34,538 bases of DNA, taken from contig VMGQ01000002.1 in NCBI GenBank assembly GCA_007376635.1, positions 1 through 34,538 on the forward strand. Reading direction: 5' to 3'. Numbering within the stretch: position 1 is the first letter of the stretch; each line of letters opens with the position of its first letter. Below the pieces are notes generated by a model. That model did not search any database, was not told the DNA's origin, and saw nothing but the letters and a program-made list of their open reading frames with translations. Source of the stretch: Candidatus Peregrinibacteria bacterium Greene1014_49. GTDB lineage: Bacteria; Patescibacteriota; Gracilibacteria; Peribacterales; Peribacteraceae. Both the position numbers and the translations under genes were made by a program. Positions 7,609-15,128 of the stretch are shown here, one piece after another.

Positions 7609-7864
7609 ATTCTCCAAACGGTTTTGCAAGGATGTGCGGAAATGGAGAAAGTCCGGTCAGAATATGGCAGTGTTCGATGCATTCGTTGCAACCATCACAG
7701 AAACGTGGCCGCCACCGCCCAAATACGAACCGCATCTCCTTCTCGGTCCTTTTGAAGGAGTTTGGGACATCCACCTGCGACAAAACTGGGTCGTGCTTCT
7801 GCGATTCCAGGCGGGTACGGTCTTTTTCTTGAGAATGGGCACACACGCTGATCTGGGTTTATAG
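7595..7864 (+). CDS. YafQ/RelE-family mRNA interferase toxin
   Basis: 89 residues starting MPQLRFSKRFCKDVRKW at the ATG inside the antitoxin 3' end; upstream in-frame starts would overlap further. The frame shows the YafQ pattern: a basic N-terminal helix, HLLLGPFEGVWDIHL, NWVVLLRF and the C-terminal RMGTHADL, in which the His is the expected catalytic residue of YafQ-type ribosome-dependent RNases. It presumably cleaves mRNA on the ribosome when the antitoxin is degraded. Annotation as YafQ rather than plain RelE rests on the GTHADL ending. Confidence 0.85.
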   Translation: MPQLRFSKRFCKDVRKWRKSGQNMAVFDAFVATITETWPPPPKYEPHLLLGPFEGVWDIHLRQNWVVLLRFQAGTVFFLRMGTHADLGL

Positions 7865-7912
7865 AAAATCCGACCTTGCGCACATCATTTGATCTTCTTC
7901 TTTTGGATTTGT

Positions 7913-7940
7913 TTGTATCTTGTCTCTTGTTTCTTGTATC
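7913..7940 (+). repeat. 7-bp tandem repeat upstream of glyA
   Basis: TTGTATC, TTGTCTC, TTGTTTC, TTGTATC: four heptamers with a strict 7-bp period, ending 12 bp before the glyA ATG. The last unit supplies TATCTT, a possible -10 box. Confidence 0.85.
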
Positions 7941-7952
7941 TTTGTTTCCCCT

Positions 7953-9218
7953 ATGTTCACCTACTCTGACCTCCGCGCCCAAGACCCCGCCGTTTTCTCC
8001 GCCCTTCAAGGCGAGATGAAGCGCCAAGCCGAAGGAGTTGAGCTCATAGCTTCAGAGAACTATGTTTCGCCCGCGGTGATGGAGACAATGGGAACCGTGT
8101 TCAATAATAAATACAGCGAAGGATACCCGGGTAAGCGTTACTACGCCGGACAGGAATTCACGGATCAGGTGGAAACACTCGCAATCGAACGCGCGAAGCA
8201 GCTCTTCCGCTGCGGCCACGCCAACGTCCAGCCGCACGCTGGGTGTCCTGCAAACGTTGCAATGTACTTTGCGCTTTTAGAGCCGGGTGACTGCGTCCTG
8301 GGAATGGATTTAAGTCACGGTGGGCACTTGAGCCACGGACATCCGGTCACATACCTCACAAAGATCTTCCGCTTCGTGCGCTACGGCATGAAAGACATCG
8401 AAACCGGCGAGATCGACTACGATGCGATGCGCGCAATGGCGAAGAAAGAGAAGCCGAAGATCTTGCTCGGCGGATTTTCCGCCTACCCCCGCGAACTCGA
8501 CTACGCGAAGATGAAGGCGATCGCCGATGAAGTTGGGGCAATCACCGTGATGGACATGGCGCATATAGCAGGACTCATCGCTGGAGGAGCACTGAAGAAT
8601 CCCTTCGACTATGGTTTTGACGTCGTCACCACGACAACCCATAAGACCCTCCGTGGTCCACGCGGCGGCATGATCCTCAGTAAAGATGCGGAGATCGGAA
8701 AGAAGATCGACAAATCCGTGTTCCCCGGCTTCCAAGGCGGCCCCATCATGCAAATGATTGCAGCGAAGGCAGTGGCCTTTGGAGAAGCGCTACGTCCAGA
8801 ATTCAAGGAATATGCAGCGCAGATTATCCGCAATAGTAAGCACCTTGCGCAGTATTTGATGGAACGCGGTGCGAAGCTGATCACGAACGGCACGGATAAC
8901 CACCTCATGCTTGTGGATTGCATCCAAAGCTGGGGCATTGCCGGCGGAGAGGTAGAAACCGTGCTCGACTCTGTCGGCATCACCCTCAACAAAAATTCCA
9001 TCCCGAATGATCAGAGAAAACCGATGGATCCTTCCGGCGTGCGCCTTGGAACGCCTGCTATCACCACGCGCGGCATGAAAGAGCGCGACATGGAAATTCT
9101 CGCCGACTTTATTCTGGCAACGATCGAGAGGCGTAGTGATGCAGCTGCGTTGAAGAATCTTGGTGCAGAAGTGAAGGCGTTTTGTCTGAAGTTCCCGGTT
9201 CCTGGCATCAAAGCCTGA
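7953..9218 (+). CDS. glyA: Serine hydroxymethyltransferase
   Basis: 421 residues from MFTYSDLRAQDP at 7953; the frame extends 33 bp upstream into the heptamer repeat, which is not likely coding. It is a cytoplasmic PLP enzyme converting serine and THF to glycine and 5,10-methylene-THF, the main entry of one-carbon units. Motifs: ELIASENYVSPAVMETMG, NKYSEGYPGKRYYAGQE, DLSHGGHLSHG, VMDMAHIAGLIAGG and THKTLRGPRGG with the PLP lysine at about residue 230. Full family length. It has its own transcription unit. It feeds the cyclo-ligase/THF pool and, indirectly, purine synthesis. Confidence 0.97.
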   Translation: MFTYSDLRAQDPAVFSALQGEMKRQAEGVELIASENYVSPAVMETMGTVFNNKYSEGYPGKRYYAGQEFTDQVETLAIERAKQLFRCGHANVQPHAGCPANVAMYFALLEPGDCVLGMDLSHGGHLSHGHPVTYLTKIFRFVRYGMKDIETGEIDYDAMRAMAKKEKPKILLGGFSAYPRELDYAKMKAIADEVGAITVMDMAHIAGLIAGGALKNPFDYGFDVVTTTTHKTLRGPRGGMILSKDAEIGKKIDKSVFPGFQGGPIMQMIAAKAVAFGEALRPEFKEYAAQIIRNSKHLAQYLMERGAKLITNGTDNHLMLVDCIQSWGIAGGEVETVLDSVGITLNKNSIPNDQRKPMDPSGVRLGTPAITTRGMKERDMEILADFILATIERRSDAAALKNLGAEVKAFCLKFPVPGIKA

Positions 9219-9321
9219 TGGAGAGATCCATAAATATGGCTCTGTGATGACAAATACACAATATTTGCATATTATTCATAAATATTATATAATAATACTA
9301 ATATCCAATTACTTTTCTTCT

Positions 9322-9843
9322 ATGGCACATCGCCAAAACTCTAAGCGCTATGAACGTCTCGTCGCAGCCTTCTCCGCTTCCGCATTTGCTCTCCTTGTGA
9401 CCGTAAGTACAGAGAGCACTGCATCGACAAGCGCAGGTCTTACGACGAAAACACGATCTGTCATCCGAACGACACCAAGTTCAAGCGTGCGGCAGACGAC
9501 GCCATCTCAGCCATCACGAGCAACTGCGACACCTATGCGAGAGAGCATTGAGACTGAGGAAACTGGTTCTGCATACATTGAAGAATACGGATCGTCATAC
9601 CACCGCGCTTCCCCGGTATGCCTCTGTGGATGCACCACATCGGACGCTGGCTCCCTCTGCCCAGTACGCACCGAGAATGGCGTGTGTCCGTTCTCCTCAA
9701 GATACGCTATCGCAGCGAGCGGCGAAGATGACTGCTCTGAGTTCTTGGCTAGAAGCGGAACAACCTGTGTTGGATATGACAGCAGCAATGCAACACGAAC
9801 TGGAACGCACATGATCTGCAGTAAAGCAGTGTTGCCGGATTGA
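9322..9843 (+). CDS. Secreted Ser/Thr- and Cys-containing protein of unknown function
   Basis: 173 residues from the ATG at 9322. N-terminal signal peptide: basic MAHRQNSKRYER, a hydrophobic core LVAAFSASAFALLVTV and a polar cleavage region. Residues ~25-80 are rich in Ser and Thr (low complexity, likely extended). The C-terminal ~70 residues carry eight cysteines (VCLCGCTTSDAGSLCP, NGVCPF, DDCSEF, TTCVGY, MICSK), suggesting a small disulphide-bonded extracellular domain. No family recognised. The upstream 80 bp is very AT-rich and likely holds the promoter. No terminator with a T-run follows, though a hairpin GATGCG / CGCATC begins at the stop codon. Confidence 0.65.
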   Translation: MAHRQNSKRYERLVAAFSASAFALLVTVSTESTASTSAGLTTKTRSVIRTTPSSSVRQTTPSQPSRATATPMRESIETEETGSAYIEEYGSSYHRASPVCLCGCTTSDAGSLCPVRTENGVCPFSSRYAIAASGEDDCSEFLARSGTTCVGYDSSNATRTGTHMICSKAVLPD

Positions 9844-10008
9844 TGCGCCCTAACGCATCTCAACATTGAATGGCATGATGACAACTCCGACACCGGATGA
9901 AGACAATTTCAGAATACAATATGCGAATATCTTTCATCCTGAAGCCATAATATTCACGTCAAATATTGTATAACTTTTGTATTCATAACACATCCAATTC
10001 CCAGCGCT

Positions 10009-10425
10009 ATGCCGAAGATTTGCGCAAATTTCCGGTGCGCGTACGATAACATGATTTGCACACAGCAAATCTCAGCCATCAGCCTTCGTCCGCCTCAGGC
10101 GGATGTAGCCCTCGTTCCTTCATTACAGAGAACACCCATACAAACACTCCTACGCGTTAAGCGCAGGAGATCGCTCTCCAAGTTCGTGATTGCCGGCTCA
10201 GGTGCCAGCATTCGCGCAATCCCCCACTCCCCAGCGTGATCTAAGCCTTAGGCTTACGCATCGCCACCACGGGGAACTCGCCAGGCCATGAGGATAAACA
10301 AGCGGCCAGAGGAGGGCACAAACGGGAACCTGTCCCAACTTCTCTCTTGTCTCTAGGAAGCTCTTGCTCTCCAAAGCGACACAAGAGAAACACACATACA
10401 AAGAGACCCCATCGGGGTCTTTTTG
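10009..10425 (+). ncRNA. Candidate structured RNA ending in an intrinsic terminator
   Basis: About 400 nt of consecutive plus-strand hairpins closed by a terminator, with no credible protein. I compared it by eye with RNase P RNA, tmRNA, SRP RNA and common riboswitches and found none of their conserved cores. The call rests only on structure and position between two secreted-protein genes. The boundaries are guesses; the 5' end could lie anywhere between 9970 and 10240. Confidence 0.3.
10401..10425 (+). terminator. Intrinsic terminator
   Basis: Stem AGACCCC, loop ATC, stem GGGGTCT, then TTTT. The flanking A-run and T-run can extend the pairing. It ends whatever is transcribed from the hairpin-rich region, about 120 bp before the next gene. 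Confidence 0.85.
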
Positions 10426-10541
10426 TTATAAGAATAATAAATAAACTTTTGTCGAGTGCAGGATTTACTAATACCACAAATCTTTTCACATACTCCTGCA
10501 ATTGTTTCACTTCTTGGCCAGCCGTACGGTAACGCACTTCC

Positions 10542-10967
10542 ATGACTTCACGTGCATTCGCCACCGGCCTGCTGAGCGCTCTCTTCGCGCTTATGCCTAT
10601 CACAGGGTTTGCCCACCATGATGGGGGTTTCGACGACTATTCGTACGATGACCTCTATGACAATGTCGGTGCATACGATGATCCCTATCATGTGCAATAC
10701 GGCTCCACGTATTACGGCAATAACTATCGATCCAATGACTATTTTTACGACGAGCGATATGGCAATTCTCGAGATACCTATAATCCCCAATACACCATGC
10801 CGGGATTCCGCTGCTACTACTGGGGCAGAGATGGCACCTGCATGAACTATTCCTACCGCCAAGCACCTTCTTACTACGGCGGCTCTCCCTATGGATATAA
10901 CAACTACGGCTATCAGAACAACAACTACGGATATCGCAGTCGCTGTAACTACCAAGAGTGCTATTAA
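10542..10967 (+). CDS. Small secreted Tyr/Asn-rich protein (first of a pair)
   Basis: 141 residues. Signal peptide MTSRAFATGLLSALFALMPI ending near GFA-HHDGG. The mature part is low-complexity, dominated by Tyr, Asn, Gly and Asp (DDYSYDDLYDNVGAYDD, YNNYGYQNNNYGY), with a central RCYYWGRDGTCMNY segment and two terminal cysteines (RCNYQECY). Such composition suggests an extracellular, aggregating or surface-coating protein, but no family is recognised. The next gene starts 32 bp downstream and encodes a protein of the same design, so the two probably form one operon ending at the terminator at 11386-11413. Confidence 0.75.
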   Translation: MTSRAFATGLLSALFALMPITGFAHHDGGFDDYSYDDLYDNVGAYDDPYHVQYGSTYYGNNYRSNDYFYDERYGNSRDTYNPQYTMPGFRCYYWGRDGTCMNYSYRQAPSYYGGSPYGYNNYGYQNNNYGYRSRCNYQECY

Positions 10968-10999
10968 TATCATTGTCCCACTATTTTCCTTCCCCACGT

Positions 11000-11362
11000 A
11001 TGTTCCCTCGTCTCCTCACCATCGGCTCCGCTCTCGTTTCCCTCGTCGCTGCCTTCGCTGCCTTCACAGCGAGCGCTGAGGCGAGTTACTACTACGACGA
11101 ATCCGCCTACAACCGTCCGACCCCCTGCTACCAGTACGACGGCCAAGGACACTGCGTCTCCAGCGGTACGCGCTACCGCGCTCGTACCACGTACAACAGA
11201 ACCTACAACGGATCGGCCTACAACAATCAATATCCTTATGGTTACACAAACTACGGCAGCAACGGTTACTACCGCCCGGTCGATAACTACTACCCGAACA
11301 GAAACAACGGCTGTTACTGGTACTACGGAAGCTACCGATGTGATAACAAGTGCAATCACTGA
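11000..11362 (+). CDS. Small secreted Tyr/Asn-rich protein (second of a pair)
   Basis: 120 residues from the ATG at 11000, where a clear signal peptide begins (MFPRLLTIGSALVSLVAAFA, cleavage near AEA-SYYYDE). The mature region repeats Tyr/Asn/Gly motifs (YNRTYNGSAYNNQYPYGYTN, YRPVDNYYPNRNN) and has five cysteines (PCYQYDGQGHCV, GCYWYYGSYRCDNKC). The C-x5-Y-type cysteine spacing (CYQYDGQGHC; CYWYYGSYRC) resembles CYYWGRDGTC in the preceding protein, which supports paralogy by tandem duplication. Likely exported and disulphide-bonded; function unknown. A strong terminator follows 24 bp after the stop. Confidence 0.78.
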   Translation: MFPRLLTIGSALVSLVAAFAAFTASAEASYYYDESAYNRPTPCYQYDGQGHCVSSGTRYRARTTYNRTYNGSAYNNQYPYGYTNYGSNGYYRPVDNYYPNRNNGCYWYYGSYRCDNKCNH

Positions 11363-11385
11363 TAAGCGGATCAATGCAATCGTAA

Positions 11386-11413
11386 GCACCCGCCACAAGG
11401 CGGGTGTTTTTTT
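11386..11413 (+). terminator. Strong intrinsic terminator after the Tyr-rich gene pair
   Basis: Stem CACCCGCC (11387-11394), loop ACAA, stem GGCGGGTG, then seven T. It separates the secreted-protein genes from dgkA. Confidence 0.92.
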
Positions 11414-11446
11414 CATCCCGTATTTCTCTTCTCTTCCCCTTCTCCC

Positions 11447-11452
11447 TATACT
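11447..11452 (+). promoter_or_regulatory. Probable -10 box of dgkA
   Basis: TATACT followed by TTTTTC and then ATG: exactly 6 nt between box and start codon. The upstream sequence is pyrimidine-rich with no -35 match. Leaderless mRNA predicted. Confidence 0.55.
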
Positions 11453-11458
11453 TTTTTC

Positions 11459-11845
11459 ATGTTCCGCATTGTCCGCAGTCTTGGCTACGCTCTTGAGGGT
11501 CTTAAGCACGCTCTGATCCACGAACGCAATCTGCAGCTCTTCGTGCTCGGATACGCAGCAGTACTTGTCTGTGCAACAACTCTCTCTCTGGAGCGCTGGG
11601 AATGGACCGCACTCATGGTCAGCGGTGGTGCCTTCATAGCGGTAGAGCTCTTCAATACCGCCTTGGAACGCCTAACAGATGCGGTGGACAGTCTCCCCAG
11701 AGAAAGTGCGAATGTCCTCCTCCATCATTCCATGAAAGCGGCAAAGGACGTTGCTGCGGCTGCCGCACTGGCGGGCTTGGCAGTGGTGGCCATGACGGTA
11801 CTCCTCGTGGCGCTCCCCCACCTTTTCCCCCTTGGTAGACCATAA
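11459..11845 (+). CDS. dgkA: Diacylglycerol/undecaprenol kinase family protein
   Basis: 128 residues, the size of this family of small trimeric membrane kinases. Order: an amphipathic N-terminal helix (SLGYALEGLKHALIHERNLQ), a first membrane segment (LFVLGYAAVLVCATTLSL), a second one with the signature GGAFIAVELFNTALERLTDAVD, the active-site helix MKAAKDVAAAAAL and a third membrane segment (AGLAVVAMTVLLVALPHLF). It phosphorylates undecaprenol or diacylglycerol with ATP at the membrane. In Gram-positive-like cells the undecaprenol activity recycles the wall lipid carrier; which substrate applies here is inference. Its last ~194 bp overlap an opposite-strand frame discussed separately. Confidence 0.92.
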   Translation: MFRIVRSLGYALEGLKHALIHERNLQLFVLGYAAVLVCATTLSLERWEWTALMVSGGAFIAVELFNTALERLTDAVDSLPRESANVLLHHSMKAAKDVAAAAALAGLAVVAMTVLLVALPHLFPLGRP

Positions 11846-12344
11846 ATGATTCCCCGACACTTCTCCTACCTTCTCCACCCAACCGTGAAGATCTTAAAAA
11901 ATGCTGAGCGTTTTCACCGAAGGCAAAAGGCTCGGATACTGTTCCCGTGATGTTGACCGGTTGCTGCGTACTGATCCCCCCACCTGTATTCCGACTCTCT
12001 GTAGACACCGCAATAATTTCTCCACGACTAGTCCCAACAGTGGAGCCGGAATGTGCGCCTGCCTGTCTAGGAGGCAGGCGAACGATACCGCTGTCTCCAC
12101 CATTCCCTTCACTACACGCCAGTCGTTCACGCCAGCCCTCTGTGTGCGGTTGATAATACGGAAGAGGCCCAAACATCCCACACCGGATGTAATCGGGTAA
12201 CGGACCGAGAGCGCCTAAGAAATGATCGTTCGTTGGAGCATTTGCAGCATGTACCGGCTCCGCTCCGGCAAAGAGGTGAATGATGATCGCGCAGCATGTC
12301 AGGATGAACATAGGAGGAGCACAGTACTCCATATGATCATGCAT
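11652..12344 (-). CDS. Possible secreted protein, uncertain
   Basis: A 230-codon frame whose ATG at 12344 overlaps the stop of the upstream ATPase gene (ATGCATGA) and follows a GGAGG, one of the few good Shine-Dalgarno sites here, suggesting translational coupling. It begins with a plausible signal peptide (MFILTCCAIIIHLFAGA ending near VHA-ANAPTND). The middle is Gly/Ser/Pro-rich without a recognisable domain. Against it: the last ~64 codons run antisense through dgkA, and the Pro/Gly/Trp-rich residues there look like a shadow. Either the real gene is shorter through an undetected frameshift, or the frame is spurious. If it is rejected, 11846-12336 has no gene. Confidence 0.35.
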   Translation of the reverse strand: MHDHMEYCAPPMFILTCCAIIIHLFAGAEPVHAANAPTNDHFLGALGPLPDYIRCGMFGPLPYYQPHTEGWRERLACSEGNGGDSGIVRLPPRQAGAHSGSTVGTSRGEIIAVSTESRNTGGGISTQQPVNITGTVSEPFAFGENAQHFLRSSRLGGEGRRSVGESFMVYQGGKGGGAPRGVPSWPPLPSPPVRQPQQRPLPLSWNDGGGHSHFLWGDCPPHLLGVPRRY

Positions 12345-15069
12345 TTCCTCCCTTTTTCTTCTTCTCCACTTCCGCCAGCAACGTCTTACTGGGTGGCGGC
12401 ACGCCTCCCGAAGCCTCCAGTTTCTTCTCGAGATCTTTCATCTTACCCATATCTTGCTCCGTGAGCACTTCCCCGAGCAATGCCCTCTTACGCAGAGCAT
12501 TGAAATCATTCGTCCACATTTCTTTGTCGCGCCACTTGCGGTACTCCTCAAGCGACATCTTCTTTTCCCGTGCTTTCTTCTTCTCCTCCTCTTCCTTCTC
12601 TTTTGCCTTTTCAACAGACTTTACGGCAACCCTTCCCTCCTTTGCCGATTCTGCCCAGCGTTTGATTTTATCTTCCACGACTGCCCGTTTTTCACTGTAA
12701 CGCTCGCGCGAAAGTCTTCGTATGATCTCGACACGTTTGCTGTCTTGATCGAAAGCCGGAGGGGGAAGGGTACTCACGGAGAAGGGCTTGCTCGGGATAC
12801 CATCGATCATCAAACGCATGTACGCATGGTACTTCGGAAGACTCAGGATATCTTTTTCGACGACCATTTCTTCAAATTGCTTGCTGAGCTCCTCGGCATC
12901 ATCGGAACCAACTTGGAAGCTGGTCATGGTGCCCACGTTTCCAAAGACCGCATCCTGGAGCTTCGTGCTTTTATCACCAATCAGAAGCTGCGCGACGTAC
13001 TGGTTGGCCATTGTCAGGCTCAGACGATACTTGCGAGCCTCAGAGAGGATCGTGGCAAAGGATTCTGTTGCAAAGTTCTGAAACTCATCAACGTACAGGA
13101 AGAAATCGCGGCGTTCTTTCTCCGGAATATCGGCTCTGCTCATCGCTTCGAGCTGAAACTTGGTCACGAGCATGGAACCAAGGAAACCGGAGGTATCTTC
13201 GCCGAGCTTTCCCTTACTCAAGTTCACGAGAATGATTTTCCCGGTGTCCATCGCGTGGCGGATATCCACGGTACTTGTCACCTGTCCAATGATATTTCTG
13301 ATGAGCGGTGTGGAGAGGAGTTGCCCCACTTTGTTCTGAATCGCGGCGATGGCTTCCGTACGATATTTTTCGCTCCAGGAAGCGTATTCGTCCTCCCAGA
13401 AACTCCGAACCAATGGGTCAGATAAGCGTGAGACTACTTTTCCCCGGTACGCGTCATCAGCAAACATGCGCATGATGCCAAGCATGGAAGATCCTTCGGT
13501 CTGCAAAAGCGCGAGAAGAGTATTGCGAAGAATGTGTTCCATACGTCCGCTCCATACGTCCGGCCAGAGCTTGGTAAACACACTCATGATTCCTGATGCC
13601 ACAAGCGGCTGCTGGTCTCTATCTCTGCACTCAAGAATATTGAAGGAAATGGGGAAATCTTTGTCCGAAGGATCAAAGAGAATGACATCGTTGCTGCGTT
13701 CTTTGGGAATGAATTTCATCACGGCATCGACAAGATCTCCGTGCGGATCGATGAGCCCAATCCCCCGCCCTGCGTGGATATCGGAGAAGAGCATATTTTC
13801 CAGAAGTGTGGATTTACCCATACCCGTCTTTCCAATGATGTAGATATGACGACGGCGATCATCCGTCTTGATGCCGAATTTCGTCCGTGCACCGCGGAAT
13901 ACGGCTTCGCCGAGCAGTGTGAGGTGCTTCGATTCGTCTTTTTCTTCCACCGGCGTCTTTGGCGGAACGGGAAGATTGATCGGCGGTTCGAGCTTCTTAG
14001 AAAGCACCCAATCAATGTTCGGCGTCTGCACCATCGCGGTGGGAAGATGCCAAAGTGTTGCGATTTCCTCCACAGAAAGGACATACGGATGAATCGTAAA
14101 CCCGAGCGGAATCTTCTCGGTCACGGTAGGGGTGAGCAAGCGAAAGGCATTCGTATGGGGAAGCGCAAACTGCCGGAAACTTCCGACAATTTCCTGAAGC
14201 TTCTGCATACCCTCTAAGCGATGCCCCTTGGGAACAATGACGCTCAAGCGGACATTGCAGATAAAGAGCAGTCTGTTGACCTTGTCTTGCGCCGCAGCAA
14301 TGGAGTCTTCACGATCGTGGTTTCTCGCTGTGACATGCTCATGCTCATCCGGGTCACTGCTCATGGGCTCATCGGAAAGCATCGACGTCGATCCCGCCAA
14401 AAATTTAGAGAACCCCGGCCATGCGCGGAATCCTCCCATGAATATCGAGATCGGAAGGAATGCGAGCCGACGCCATCCGCGAGCGAGCTGTACACGGGCG
14501 AAGAGATTGGCATACCGCTCGGACATGGAAGACATTCCTTTTTGGAGCAACGGCAGAAAGCGCCATGCGCGCTTGCGATAGCTGCCACCGATGGGTTTAA
14601 AGACCACTTGCACATGTCCACGCATTCCGGGGATGTCATTGCGGGCGAGAGCTGAGCTGACACCCGCTATCGGACTCATGTTTACGCGACTGAGAAGATC
14701 ATCGAATTGCGGATGTCGCTTGATCGGATAAATTTCCGGTTCTTTGAGCGCTAAATCCATCGTCACGACTTCTTCATCCTCGCGCGTGGCAAACGGATCT
14801 GCATCGACTTCCCGGTCGATATCAATCTCCGGATACTGTGCATACATCTGGCTTTGAGCAAGCTGTGCAGCCACTTCGGTCGCTCGTATGAAGAACGCGA
14901 TACGCCCGTCTCCGCCCATTCCCACTTCAAACTGCACCAGAGCATTCTTGCCCCTGAGCGCATGCAACGCAGCGATAGCAGACTCGGCATAGAGCGGACC
15001 TCTGGGGGTTTCTTTTTCCCCTTCTTTGGCCGGACGAATGCGGAGGATGACTTGTGGTGAATCCGTCAT
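12337..15069 (-). CDS. Type IV secretion/conjugation ATPase (TraG/VirD4-like)
   Basis: 910 residues. The N-terminal ~400 residues form a large alpha/beta region with FLPLLQKGMSSMSERYANLF and a pair of hydrophobic stretches near LAFLPISIFMGGF that could touch the membrane. The ATPase domain follows: Walker A IIGKTGMGKSTLLEN (~residues 415-425), GIGLIDPHGDLVD, Walker B FFLYVDEFQNF (~656) and the sensor-like SLTMANQYVAQL. The C-terminal ~130 residues are a charged coiled coil (EKAKEKEEEEKKKAREKK). This is the hexameric DNA-pumping type of conjugative coupling proteins. No relaxase or mating-pore genes are nearby; isolated copies of such ATPases are common in CPR genomes, perhaps linked to DNA uptake or the pilus. 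-10 box at 15079-15084. Confidence 0.88.
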   Translation of the reverse strand: MTDSPQVILRIRPAKEGEKETPRGPLYAESAIAALHALRGKNALVQFEVGMGGDGRIAFFIRATEVAAQLAQSQMYAQYPEIDIDREVDADPFATREDEEVVTMDLALKEPEIYPIKRHPQFDDLLSRVNMSPIAGVSSALARNDIPGMRGHVQVVFKPIGGSYRKRAWRFLPLLQKGMSSMSERYANLFARVQLARGWRRLAFLPISIFMGGFRAWPGFSKFLAGSTSMLSDEPMSSDPDEHEHVTARNHDREDSIAAAQDKVNRLLFICNVRLSVIVPKGHRLEGMQKLQEIVGSFRQFALPHTNAFRLLTPTVTEKIPLGFTIHPYVLSVEEIATLWHLPTAMVQTPNIDWVLSKKLEPPINLPVPPKTPVEEKDESKHLTLLGEAVFRGARTKFGIKTDDRRRHIYIIGKTGMGKSTLLENMLFSDIHAGRGIGLIDPHGDLVDAVMKFIPKERSNDVILFDPSDKDFPISFNILECRDRDQQPLVASGIMSVFTKLWPDVWSGRMEHILRNTLLALLQTEGSSMLGIMRMFADDAYRGKVVSRLSDPLVRSFWEDEYASWSEKYRTEAIAAIQNKVGQLLSTPLIRNIIGQVTSTVDIRHAMDTGKIILVNLSKGKLGEDTSGFLGSMLVTKFQLEAMSRADIPEKERRDFFLYVDEFQNFATESFATILSEARKYRLSLTMANQYVAQLLIGDKSTKLQDAVFGNVGTMTSFQVGSDDAEELSKQFEEMVVEKDILSLPKYHAYMRLMIDGIPSKPFSVSTLPPPAFDQDSKRVEIIRRLSRERYSEKRAVVEDKIKRWAESAKEGRVAVKSVEKAKEKEEEEKKKAREKKMSLEEYRKWRDKEMWTNDFNALRKRALLGEVLTEQDMGKMKDLEKKLEASGGVPPPSKTLLAEVEKKKKGGNA

Positions 15070-15078
15070 GTCTCAAAC

Positions 15079-15084
15079 AGTGTA
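15079..15084 (-). promoter_or_regulatory. Probable -10 box of the TraG/VirD4-like gene
   Basis: Minus-strand TACACT ending 9 nt before the ATG at 15069; no Shine-Dalgarno. Confidence 0.4.
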
Positions 15085-15100
15085 GCGAGAAAGGCAGGAG

Positions 15101-15126
15101 GTTGCAGGTTTCATGAAATCTGCAAC
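15101..15126. repeat. Near-perfect palindrome between hrcA and the ATPase gene
   Basis: GTTGCAG...CTGCAAC arms around TTTCATGAAA, with one G/T wobble. It begins 3 bp after the hrcA stop on the minus strand. No T-run follows, so it is either a weak terminator or an operator. Confidence 0.7.
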
Positions 15127-15128
15127 GT

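Larger units (their letters stand above)
9844..10541. other. 698-bp region without a convincing protein gene; many hairpins
   Basis: Plus-strand hairpins follow one another: ATTTGCGCAAAT (10018-10029), GATTTGC-ACACA-GCAAATC (10052-10070), TCCGCC-TCA-GGCGGA (10089-10103), CTCCT.CGC / GCG.AGGAG (~10147-10169), TAAGCC-TTA-GGCTTA (~10242-10256), GGCC...GGCC (~10282-10306), GGGA...TCCC (~10324-10335), TCTCTTGT...ACAAGAGA (10343-10388), then a terminator. A 76-codon frame at 10009-10239 reads through the first hairpins; its translation looks random. The AT-rich part before 10009 may hold a promoter, but I could not fix one. Confidence 0.5.

Noticed and set aside
10009-10239. 76-codon frame starting MPKICANFRC
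   Set aside because: Translation looks random and the DNA is a chain of hairpins; treated as part of a possible structured RNA.
9970-10425. RNase P RNA, tmRNA or SRP RNA
   Set aside because: None of the conserved cores (for example GAGGAAAGTCC, the tRNA-Ala-like ends of tmRNA, the SRP GGAAGG loop region) is present.
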